DNA of 64,000 nucleotides from Bacteroidota bacterium (lineage in GTDB: Bacteria > Bacteroidota > Bacteroidia > Chitinophagales > Chitinophagaceae). The notes under the pieces are model-generated. The model had not been told where the DNA came from and did not search any database. It saw only the letters and a list, made by a program, of their open reading frames with translations. The stretch is from contig JAEYWX010000025.1 of assembly GCA_023428755.1 (NCBI GenBank), positions 124,001 to 188,000 on the forward strand, in the 5' to 3' direction. The translations under genes and the position numbers were made by a program. Below are positions 25,921 through 33,083 of the stretch, one piece after another. Every line of letters begins with the position of its first letter. Position 1 is the stretch's first letter.

Positions 25921-26823
25921 TTAATCGGAATTTATATTCTTTCTAATTTTTTTGAAATGCAATGTTTTGTTATCTCTTGTACTCATTGTTAATTCTTCAT
26001 AGTTACTCAGGCCGAGAATGCGCTTGATTTCCTTTGCCTGCTCGCCGGTAATCAATCCACTCTTGACTGTATCAATTCGTATACCTCCACCGTTTGTCTT
26101 TTTGATCGTTAACTCCACAATACTTTTATCCGACAACGCTTTTAAAACTGCCTGTTCTTCCTGGTTTAACAATTGGGGCATCACGATCGTGCTCAGTTCA
26201 TCATCGTCAATAAACTCCCGCAGATAGTATTTGATGGATAAACGGATATGAGGTTCATCCATATCGATCATCACCCCGTTATGGTTTCCCATTCCCTGCG
26301 AGTCGTATTCCATCACCCTTCCTCCCGCAAATACCAGTATGCCGGTATCTTCCCTTTCACTAACACACTGTATTACATTATTGGAGAGATAATTGATATC
26401 AAACTTCAACACATGGAGCAGCATCTTATCCTCTATTGCCCTTTCAAGAAACTTAAGTCTTTCTATCCCTTCCTGTGAAATTGTTCCTGCCAGCTGTTGT
26501 TTATTCAACAAGTCAATATTGTAAAGCATATTATCTCTTGGCAAACCATTATCGTATGCATCTCTAAAAAAATAGCCGCACAACTTTTGCATATCCGACA
26601 CTTTATAACTGAATTGCCTGAGTGTGTCCAGGATACGCAGCCATATTAACTGCACCACACTTATTTTCAGGTACTGTTTCCCTTTTGGAAAGAATGGAAT
26701 CAATTCATGCTTTCGTAGATAAGGTAAGCTTAAAAGCATCGGCCGCCCGGAATAATCCATAATATCTGCCAAGTCAATAACCGGGTTAAATAATGCCTCC
26801 CTGAATTCAACAAAATTTTCCAT
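25921..26823 (-). CDS. MerR-like regulator of the island
   Basis: The first 85 residues fit a MerR-type winged helix: LSLPYLRKHELIPFFPKG matches the 'R-x-Y-x-x-x-G-L-I/L-x-P' turn and IWLRILDTLRQFSYKVSDMQ the 'L-x-x-I-x-x-L-x-x-x-G-x-S-L-x-E-I' helix. The remaining 215 residues match nothing I know and hold no obvious metal-binding Cys. It is divergent from the gene at 26885; an inverted repeat TTAGA-N7-TCTAA (26833-26849) lies between them, as expected for autoregulation. It may regulate the recombinase or serve as an excisionase-like factor. Confidence 0.7.
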   Translation of the reverse strand: MENFVEFREALFNPVIDLADIMDYSGRPMLLSLPYLRKHELIPFFPKGKQYLKISVVQLIWLRILDTLRQFSYKVSDMQKLCGYFFRDAYDNGLPRDNMLYNIDLLNKQQLAGTISQEGIERLKFLERAIEDKMLLHVLKFDINYLSNNVIQCVSEREDTGILVFAGGRVMEYDSQGMGNHNGVMIDMDEPHIRLSIKYYLREFIDDDELSTIVMPQLLNQEEQAVLKALSDKSIVELTIKKTNGGGIRIDTVKSGLITGEQAKEIKRILGLSNYEELTMSTRDNKTLHFKKIRKNINSD

Positions 26824-26832
26824 TCATTAAAG

Positions 26833-26849
26833 TTAGATATTTTGTCTAA
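26833..26849. promoter_or_regulatory. Operator-like inverted repeat
   Basis: TTAGA (26833-26837) and TCTAA (26845-26849) form an inverted repeat with a seven-base spacer between the divergent MerR-like gene and the gene at 26885. The spacer ends in TTTG (26841-26844), a possible -33 box. Confidence 0.45.
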
Positions 26850-26859
26850 TTAAAAATTG

Positions 26860-26867
26860 TATCTTTG
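26860..26867 (+). promoter_or_regulatory. TAnnTTTG -7 element of the zinc-finger gene
   Basis: TATCTTTG matches the Bacteroidota -7 consensus, with TTTG 15 bases upstream. The operator-like repeat overlaps the -33 position, consistent with repression or MerR-type control. Confidence 0.55.
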
Positions 26868-26884
26868 AATTAAATTCAATTTTT

Positions 26885-27244
26885 ATGAAAACAATTTGTG
26901 CCCATTGCGGCCAAGAGTTTAAAAAACCCAACGGCAGCTCCCGTTACTGCCCGGGTGGCGAATGCTATAATGAGGCGAAAAAGAGCCGCCAAAAAATTGT
27001 AGACGATCTTATCAAAAGCTTTCGAAGAGGCATTTACCAGAACCTGAAAATATTTAAAGAGTTACTGCCGTCTGCTGGGAGTGTGAGTGCTTCACTTACA
27101 GATTTATTGAGAGATGGGCTGGCCCCTGACGCCTATTATGGCTGCAAAATTGATCAAAACAAAAACATGTGGTATTGTGTTGGGCCTTACCTGTTCAATA
27201 TCACAAATGAATCACCCAAACGAGTTATTATCTATAAAAATTAA
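26885..27244 (+). CDS. Small zinc-finger protein of unknown role
   Basis: A 119-residue protein with four Cys at the N-terminus arranged C-x2-C-x13-C-x4-C (ICAHCGQEF, then RYCPGGECYNEAKKSRQ), probably binding one zinc. The rest is helical and then a beta-rich end (DAYYGCKIDQNKNMWYCVG). Single short zinc ribbons with a basic helix after them often bind DNA. It is divergent from the MerR-like gene and has a good -7 promoter box. I do not recognise the family. Confidence 0.65.
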   Translation: MKTICAHCGQEFKKPNGSSRYCPGGECYNEAKKSRQKIVDDLIKSFRRGIYQNLKIFKELLPSAGSVSASLTDLLRDGLAPDAYYGCKIDQNKNMWYCVGPYLFNITNESPKRVIIYKN

Positions 27245-27248
27245 TACA

Positions 27249-27443
27249 ATGCAAATACAAGATTTTGGACCAATTGAACGTGTAGGGTATAACGTTGAGC
27301 CGAATGCAAATTCAAATTCAAATTCAAATCTAGTTATCACCTATATCATTGCTGGTTTTATTGCCGGTTCACTGGCAACATATCTGATCATTCAGCATCA
27401 ACAAAAACAGGCAGACTTACTCAGAAAGTATCAGGTTTACTGA
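27249..27443 (+). CDS. Small single-helix membrane protein with an NS-repeat linker
   Basis: A 64-residue protein that starts four bases after the preceding stop. It has a short N-terminus, a low-complexity linker NANSNSNSN, one membrane helix (about 32-50, VITYIIAGFIAGSLATYLII) and a basic end. A longer frame to 27114 exists but is a shadow of the zinc-finger gene. It is probably co-transcribed with it. Function unknown. Confidence 0.6.
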   Translation: MQIQDFGPIERVGYNVEPNANSNSNSNLVITYIIAGFIAGSLATYLIIQHQQKQADLLRKYQVY

Positions 27444-27607
27444 ATACTTCGATTAGCGAATATCAAACTCTCTCTTGTTTGATGTATATTTTTTTGACTA
27501 TCGATTTGCTTGATATGTCGTGTATTTAGTTCGCCGGTAAGTATAACTAAGACGCCATTAAAGAACTTTGATCGAATTTTCAATAGTTGCAAGGACACTG
27601 ATTTAGT

Positions 27608-28087
27608 TTATTGATCAATGTCGGCGCCTGCAGCAGAAAGAAAAGCGTCAATTGCTTCGCTTTCTTTTTCATTCAGAAATACCATTTGAGACAATCGGTA
27701 GAATTTCACATTTTCTTTGATGTAAAAATAAACATAGTGCTTGGCTCCGCTTTTATGTGCTGCCAAGTATTGGTGCAGCAAGCTATTGCATACTACGGCA
27801 TCAGCTGTCTTTTCTTCCCCGATAAACCGTACATGTGTACAGCCGTGTAGCTCATAAATAAATTGCTGCCCATTTACAACAAATTCCAACGGGAAAACAG
27901 CATTGGAATTATCTTCAATCTTGAGAATGTCAAATGGGAAACCATACTCCCATGCAGGAATATGCTTTTCGATTTTATCTTCATTAATCCTTTCAAATAA
28001 GGGCCGAACATCTTTTTTCTCGGCCATTTCTTCTTTTGACCAATACCATTCCGGATTTCTTACTTTGAAATTTACAACAACATTCAT
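27608..28087 (-). CDS. 159-aa protein of unknown function downstream of hsdS
   Basis: A soluble-looking alpha/beta protein, with a conserved-looking core (FVVNGQQFIYELHGCTHVRFIG, HYVYFYIKENVKFYRLS) and no membrane helix. It starts nine bases after the hsdS stop, so it is the last gene of the restriction-modification transcript. I recognise no family. Candidates would be a control protein or an anti-restriction or immunity factor, but nothing in the sequence decides. Confidence 0.6.
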   Translation of the reverse strand: MNVVVNFKVRNPEWYWSKEEMAEKKDVRPLFERINEDKIEKHIPAWEYGFPFDILKIEDNSNAVFPLEFVVNGQQFIYELHGCTHVRFIGEEKTADAVVCNSLLHQYLAAHKSGAKHYVYFYIKENVKFYRLSQMVFLNEKESEAIDAFLSAAGADIDQ

Positions 28088-28096
28088 ATTAATATT

Positions 28097-29239
28097 TTAC
28101 CCAAAATACTTTTGCAATAAACTCTGAAACAACTGCTCCAGCTCCTGCTCACTTTCTTTTTGCTTTTGACGCAACTGCTCTGCCTGCGCTACAATGGCGG
28201 CAAATTGTTGTTGAAGGGAAAGTGGGGGGCAATATATTCTTAGATTCTTGATATCATCGAAATTCAAACCCAACTTCACTCCTCCTTTATTCACAATTTG
28301 TGAGCGTCCGGATTTTGTCGAAAAAAAGAATGATACAAATAATGGATCAATTACATTTCTATTGAATCTTAAAATAGCCAAATGCTGATTAATAAATGCT
28401 TTGGGAAAGTTATCAGGAATCAGTGCTGTTCTTCCTAAATCAGCAGTTATTGAAAACAACACATCTCCTGCTTTTACTTCTGTTCTTTTTGCCTCTGCTG
28501 TATCAGGAGCTTTAACATAAACCAAATCATTTAATCTTAGTTCCGAATATCCAATGTTATTTATGCGTAAAAAAATATCTCCGGTTTCAGAATAGTACTC
28601 TGCCCAACCTCTTGACCCACTTGTCATAAACTCAATTAAATCTCCAATACTCTTCACCTCCCACCCCTTCTCATTCTTCACCGGATCACCAAAGAGTGAA
28701 AGAAAACTGCTTTGCAAAAATTCATCGGTAAGTGCACTGGCGGCTTTGCGTTGCTGACGGGCTTTGTCGGCTTGTTCTAGTGTTTCGGCTATTTCAACTT
28801 GCAGTTTATAATCAGGAAGAAATATTTCAAACTCTCCAAGTTTAGTTGCATTAAGTCCGCCTTGCGTGCTCCCTGTTATCCCACTCCTGATTTGCGACCA
28901 GTATATTTCACTTTGAAAAAAATAATAAATGTATTTTGGATAAACATTTTCTTTTACCCTAAGTCGTATTAAGTAAGATGCAAATACCGCTTCAGGACAT
29001 TCTCCGATTAAATAGCTTTTTCCTGTTGTTGCACCTGTTCGAGCAAATACTAAGTCACCTTTTTTTAACTGATATTTTTCAGCATCATTGCATTTACAAT
29101 AAGGAACTAAATCCCAATTAACTTCACCATTTTGAATATCAGTAATGCGTAAAAATTTAGGCCCCACTGGAACATTTGTAGCAGACTCTGTAAATCCATA
29201 CTGTATAGTAGTAGTTATTTGTCCTATTGAAATCTTCAT
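28097..29239 (-). CDS. hsdS: Type I restriction-modification specificity subunit HsdS
   Basis: HsdS chooses the DNA target of the type I complex. The 380 residues hold two target-recognition domains (about 1-135 and about 195-340), each followed by a conserved helix: LQVEIAETLEQADKARQQRK (central) and LQQQFAAIVAQAEQLRQKQK (C-terminal). The two helices are similar to each other, as expected for the half-repeats that bring two HsdM copies together. The gene follows hsdM with a 94-base gap that holds one copy of the 25-bp inverted repeat. No second or partial hsdS is in the window, so no shuffling cassette is visible. Confidence 0.93.
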   Translation of the reverse strand: MKISIGQITTTIQYGFTESATNVPVGPKFLRITDIQNGEVNWDLVPYCKCNDAEKYQLKKGDLVFARTGATTGKSYLIGECPEAVFASYLIRLRVKENVYPKYIYYFFQSEIYWSQIRSGITGSTQGGLNATKLGEFEIFLPDYKLQVEIAETLEQADKARQQRKAASALTDEFLQSSFLSLFGDPVKNEKGWEVKSIGDLIEFMTSGSRGWAEYYSETGDIFLRINNIGYSELRLNDLVYVKAPDTAEAKRTEVKAGDVLFSITADLGRTALIPDNFPKAFINQHLAILRFNRNVIDPLFVSFFFSTKSGRSQIVNKGGVKLGLNFDDIKNLRIYCPPLSLQQQFAAIVAQAEQLRQKQKESEQELEQLFQSLLQKYFG

Positions 29240-29275
29240 TCAGTTAATGCTTTTAAAAGCCCAAAGAATTACCAA

Positions 29276-29300
29276 ACGTACAAGTGTGCGACGCAACAAA
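29276..29300 (+). repeat. 25-bp inverted repeat, hsdM-hsdS gap
   Basis: Perfect reverse complement of 30961-30985 over 25 bases (core GTTGCGTCGCACACTTGT on the minus strand here); similarity extends to 29 bases with one mismatch. Confidence 0.93.
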
Positions 29301-29333
29301 AGCCAACTAGCAGCACTGTTGCTAAGTACATCC

Positions 29334-30911
29334 CTATTTTAATTTCTTCTTCAGCCCTTTTACAATATATCCAATCTCTTCTTCCATCAACATCAGTTTA
29401 TCGAGTATTGTATCGGGTTGCTCGTATTGCACAGCGGTATATTCAACCGGTTTGTAACGGCTGATGCTGAGATCGTATTTGTTGTTACGGATATCGTTTA
29501 CATCAACCAGCAATGCCCTGCTTCCGGCTGCGGGTTTGTAGGTTGCAGGATTGGTTGTAAACTTTGTCCACTCTGCCAGCAGGTCGGGTATATTGTTTTC
29601 TGCTGTCTTCTGCCGTTTATCATCCAGGCTAAAACCATCGGCCTGCATATCGTAAAACCAAACCTTATTGGTAACGCCTCCTTTGGTAAACAGCAAGGCC
29701 GCCGTGCTTACCCCTGCATAGGGTTTAAACACACCGCTGGGCATACTTACAATGCCCTGCAGCTGACATTGATCGACCAACAACTGCCGCACAGCTACAT
29801 GTGCATTGCTGGTGCCAAAGAGCACACCATCGGGCACAATTACACCTGCACGACCACCCATCACCAGCAGGCCGGTGATGAGTTCCATAAAAAGCAATTC
29901 GGTCTTTTTTGTTTTGATACCGAAGCGTGCATTAAGATCGGCCTCATCAATGCTTCCTTTAAACGGCGGATTGGCCAGCACCACATCGTACAAACTTTGT
30001 TCGTCGAAACTTTTGCTGATGGCATCGGCATATTTGAAATGCGGATTGTCAATTCCATGCAGCATCAGGTTCATGGCACCGATACGCACCATGGTAATAT
30101 CGTTATCAAAACCGTTGATGGCTTTGCTCTTTAAAAAATTATGTGCTTTGGCATCTGTGAGCTGATCGCCGATGAGATTGTGTGCCTTGCCTTCTTCATC
30201 GTAAGTAAGAATATCCTTGCTGGTGTTTTGTTCCAGGATATGTTCGTAAGCACTTACAAGGAAACCGGCACTGCCTGCTGCGGGATCGCATATACGTTCG
30301 TCAATTTTCGGGTCAACCATTTTGGTGATCATGCGGATGATATGGCGTGGTGTGCGGAACTGTCCGTTCTTGCCACTGCTGCTTAGCTGGTTGAGCAGGT
30401 ACTCGTACATATCGCCCTGCACATCGGCATTCTGTTCGCTGATGTGTAAGTCTTCAATAATTTTTACAGCTTCCTGCAACAGCGATGCTTTGGGAATAAT
30501 GCAAACAGCATCCTGCATGTATTGGGTAAAGCTTGTACCATCGTTGCCCATATTGCGTAGAAAATGAAACACATGATCTCGCACAAAGCTGAGCATTTCT
30601 TCGCCGGGTAACTGGCTCCAGTAACTCCATTTTAATTTATCGCCTTGTTTATCGTTCCGCAGTTCGGTGGGAAGATTGCCTGCGCCTTCTTCTTTCCTGC
30701 GCCATTGCATGTACCGTTCGTACACGGTTATATAGTCTTCTTTTTTGCGGCGTGCACGGCTGATGCGTGCATTTTCCAGATCTTCCAACCGTTTGAGAAA
30801 GATGAGATAACTCATTTGCTCAATAGCGGTAAGTGGATTGGTAATGCCCCCGCTCCAGAAACGATTCCAGAGCGCATCGATTTGAGATTTTAATTTGGGG
30901 TTGGTAAGCAT
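29334..30911 (-). CDS. hsdM: Type I restriction-modification methylase HsdM
   Basis: HsdM is the adenine-N6 methyltransferase and the SAM-binding core of the type I complex. The 525 residues have the N-terminal helical domain (MSYLIFLKRLEDL), the SAM motif DPAAGSAGFL (about 209-218) and the catalytic NPPF (314-317, DVVLANPPFKGS), plus the helical C-terminal domain that contacts HsdS. Length and motifs are complete. It lies exactly between two copies of a 25-bp inverted repeat (29276 and 30961). Confidence 0.96.
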   Translation of the reverse strand: MLTNPKLKSQIDALWNRFWSGGITNPLTAIEQMSYLIFLKRLEDLENARISRARRKKEDYITVYERYMQWRRKEEGAGNLPTELRNDKQGDKLKWSYWSQLPGEEMLSFVRDHVFHFLRNMGNDGTSFTQYMQDAVCIIPKASLLQEAVKIIEDLHISEQNADVQGDMYEYLLNQLSSSGKNGQFRTPRHIIRMITKMVDPKIDERICDPAAGSAGFLVSAYEHILEQNTSKDILTYDEEGKAHNLIGDQLTDAKAHNFLKSKAINGFDNDITMVRIGAMNLMLHGIDNPHFKYADAISKSFDEQSLYDVVLANPPFKGSIDEADLNARFGIKTKKTELLFMELITGLLVMGGRAGVIVPDGVLFGTSNAHVAVRQLLVDQCQLQGIVSMPSGVFKPYAGVSTAALLFTKGGVTNKVWFYDMQADGFSLDDKRQKTAENNIPDLLAEWTKFTTNPATYKPAAGSRALLVDVNDIRNNKYDLSISRYKPVEYTAVQYEQPDTILDKLMLMEEEIGYIVKGLKKKLK

Positions 30912-30960
30912 TTAAGTTCTGTTGATTTTTGGTAGCGAGCAAATGTAATTCTTATGGGCG

Positions 30961-30985
30961 TTTGTTGCGTCGCACACTTGTACGT
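30961..30985 (-). repeat. 25-bp inverted repeat, hsdM 5' side
   Basis: Inverted copy of 29276-29300, in the 93-base gap between the PIN-membrane gene and hsdM. The two copies are 1,660 bases apart and enclose hsdM. Confidence 0.93.
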
Positions 30986-31004
30986 CCAATTCCTTATTCA
31001 GAAA

Positions 31005-33077
31005 TTAATCCTGCTCGGGTAGATTCTTTAAATTTTCTGGAATCTCAATGCTATTTCTGTATGCAGTCAAAGCACTATGATTAAATCTGTCCGAGAATAT
31101 CTTTATAAATATTCCGCTATATATTAAACTAGCCAGGCTAATTAATGAAGAAAAGATTATGTTACTTGTATGCTTTTGGAGAAACTCTTTAGACAAATTC
31201 AAATCACCATTATTAAGGTTAATGACATACCATAAGGTAACAATAAGTACTGCTGGGCCTATTAAAACCAATAAAAAGGACTTTAGCCTCCACCTGAAAA
31301 CTTTATTGCGAATATATTTTTCTCGATTTGGTTTTCTTAGTTCGTTTTGTAAACGAATGTTTTCATTTCGCATTGCCTTATTTTGTTCAGCTAAGAAAAG
31401 ACTACTATCTAAGGCCTCTTTGTATTTCGATTGTTCCGTAGTGATAGCTTGTTCATAGCTATCCTTCTCCTTGTCGATTTTAAGCGTTTTTTCCTCTAAA
31501 ATTTTAGATTTTCTTGTAATATCATCAACAAGTCTGTTTAATAATTGAGTAAACTCGTCTTCCTTTTTCTTTTGTGTATTAGCAATGCTTTGTAATGTCT
31601 CAACAAACTTTTTATCATCATCTTCTGCTAATTTATTCAAATCATCCAGGTTTGTTATTGTTCTCTCAGCAATAGATTTTGATACCCGTATTACATCTTC
31701 GTGAGTAATATTTCCATCAGCGTACTTGCGAATATTGTCATCAAGCTTTTTAATTGTTAAAGCACTTGGCAAAGAATCATCAAGCGTAGCGGAAACTAAT
31801 CTCGATAAACCTATCGAAGAAATTTCAGCATTGGAAATATTCGCTTTCACCATTGGAGACGCTAACCATAACAAATTCAGCAAGTCTTCTGCTTTAATTA
31901 CATAAGGTTGTGCTCCATTTGAATAAGAGTTTCTTCTAGAACTTGAGTTGTTAACAAACCAACAATTTACTCTATGAAAGTCGTATACAGGCCTACCTCT
32001 TTTTTCCTTTACATAATCGATACACGTTGCATCGTGTAAAGCAGCAAAAGTTGTATTCCTTACTTCTTTTAGCTTTTCATATTCATCACTGAATCTAGCA
32101 CGCTGCTCATATGCTTCCGTTTTCGAAATGATAACTACATTGAATTTTTCAATCTCTGAAGTTATGTTAAGTCTAATTCTATCAAGATCGGTTTTTGATA
32201 AGTTCCTTCGTTCGCAAGCATTGTATATATCTTCCGGGTCTACTTGCTTTGATAAAAATGCACTATCAAAATTATCTACTCTAGTTTTAAGCAATTGGTC
32301 TATTTCACGTATTGTTATAGCTAATACTGTGAATCTGTAACCGAGCTGCCCTGCTATTTCCAAAAGGCGACGACAATTAGCTGTAGAACTTGAGGTATTC
32401 AAATCAATCAAACTAATAACAAAATTAGTATCCAGTACAAGTTCAACATCACGTTTGATTCCAGATGGCTGATACTCTAAGTATGTTGAAATTATAGACC
32501 CAATATATACAGATTGTAAAACAGAGTATAGCTCATTTACCGATTTTATGAAATTAATAAATCTAGCCTCAGTGGTGTTGTCAGCGTGTTCAATAGGATA
32601 CTTTTTACTTATATATTTTCCTAACGAAACTTTATTCTGCTCGACAAAATCAAAAATTGACTCAGAATTTTCATCCTTTCCTTCTGCCTTTAAAAACTCA
32701 TTAAAAATTCTTTGAAGGCGCTCTAAATCTTCATTTCTTTTATTGATTTCATCTTCGTATTCACTAAAAACATATTCTTCAATAATAAAAGATCCTCCGG
32801 AAAAAAACTGAACTACAACACGATCTTTAGTATTTAATTCAGATGCAATTCTTGATAATATTTTTTTCAAAATAGTCTCGGGCATATTTAATCCATACAA
32901 CTCGTCAATATGCTTTTTTATATCATTTATATCATCCCCTTTAAATTGGCCCGACGCACACATCTTTGACAATCCTCGTTTTACAAGAGGAATGAAAATA
33001 CTCTCATAACTGGACTCGGCAGGAGTTTGATTATTGATATGTGCTAATAAACTATAAGTAAGAATTTTTTTATCCAT
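31005..33077 (-). CDS. PIN-like nuclease, coiled coil and membrane anchor inside the type I RM operon
   Basis: A 690-residue protein that is not a subunit of any known type I complex. Residues 1-205 are helical with no match I know. Residues 211-375 look like a PIN RNase domain: VELVLDTNFV (Asp216), TIREID (Glu258) and ALHDATCIDY (Asp349) supply three acidic positions, while the usual fourth acidic residue after the last strand is NNS (376-378), so it is partly degenerate. A long charged coiled coil (about 500-585) leads to two membrane helices (about 601-619 and 639-660), leaving the PIN domain in the cytosol. It starts six bases after hsdR. Known RM-linked RNases (PrrC, RloC) have the same position but a different fold. 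Confidence 0.8.
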   Translation of the reverse strand: MDKKILTYSLLAHINNQTPAESSYESIFIPLVKRGLSKMCASGQFKGDDINDIKKHIDELYGLNMPETILKKILSRIASELNTKDRVVVQFFSGGSFIIEEYVFSEYEDEINKRNEDLERLQRIFNEFLKAEGKDENSESIFDFVEQNKVSLGKYISKKYPIEHADNTTEARFINFIKSVNELYSVLQSVYIGSIISTYLEYQPSGIKRDVELVLDTNFVISLIDLNTSSSTANCRRLLEIAGQLGYRFTVLAITIREIDQLLKTRVDNFDSAFLSKQVDPEDIYNACERRNLSKTDLDRIRLNITSEIEKFNVVIISKTEAYEQRARFSDEYEKLKEVRNTTFAALHDATCIDYVKEKRGRPVYDFHRVNCWFVNNSSSRRNSYSNGAQPYVIKAEDLLNLLWLASPMVKANISNAEISSIGLSRLVSATLDDSLPSALTIKKLDDNIRKYADGNITHEDVIRVSKSIAERTITNLDDLNKLAEDDDKKFVETLQSIANTQKKKEDEFTQLLNRLVDDITRKSKILEEKTLKIDKEKDSYEQAITTEQSKYKEALDSSLFLAEQNKAMRNENIRLQNELRKPNREKYIRNKVFRWRLKSFLLVLIGPAVLIVTLWYVINLNNGDLNLSKEFLQKHTSNIIFSSLISLASLIYSGIFIKIFSDRFNHSALTAYRNSIEIPENLKNLPEQD

Positions 33078-33083
33078 AAATTA

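Noticed and set aside
28097..29239. hsdS considered as a phase-variable shuffling gene
   Set aside because: No second hsdS, partial hsdS or recombinase adjacent to it; the inverted repeats bracket hsdM, not the recognition domains.
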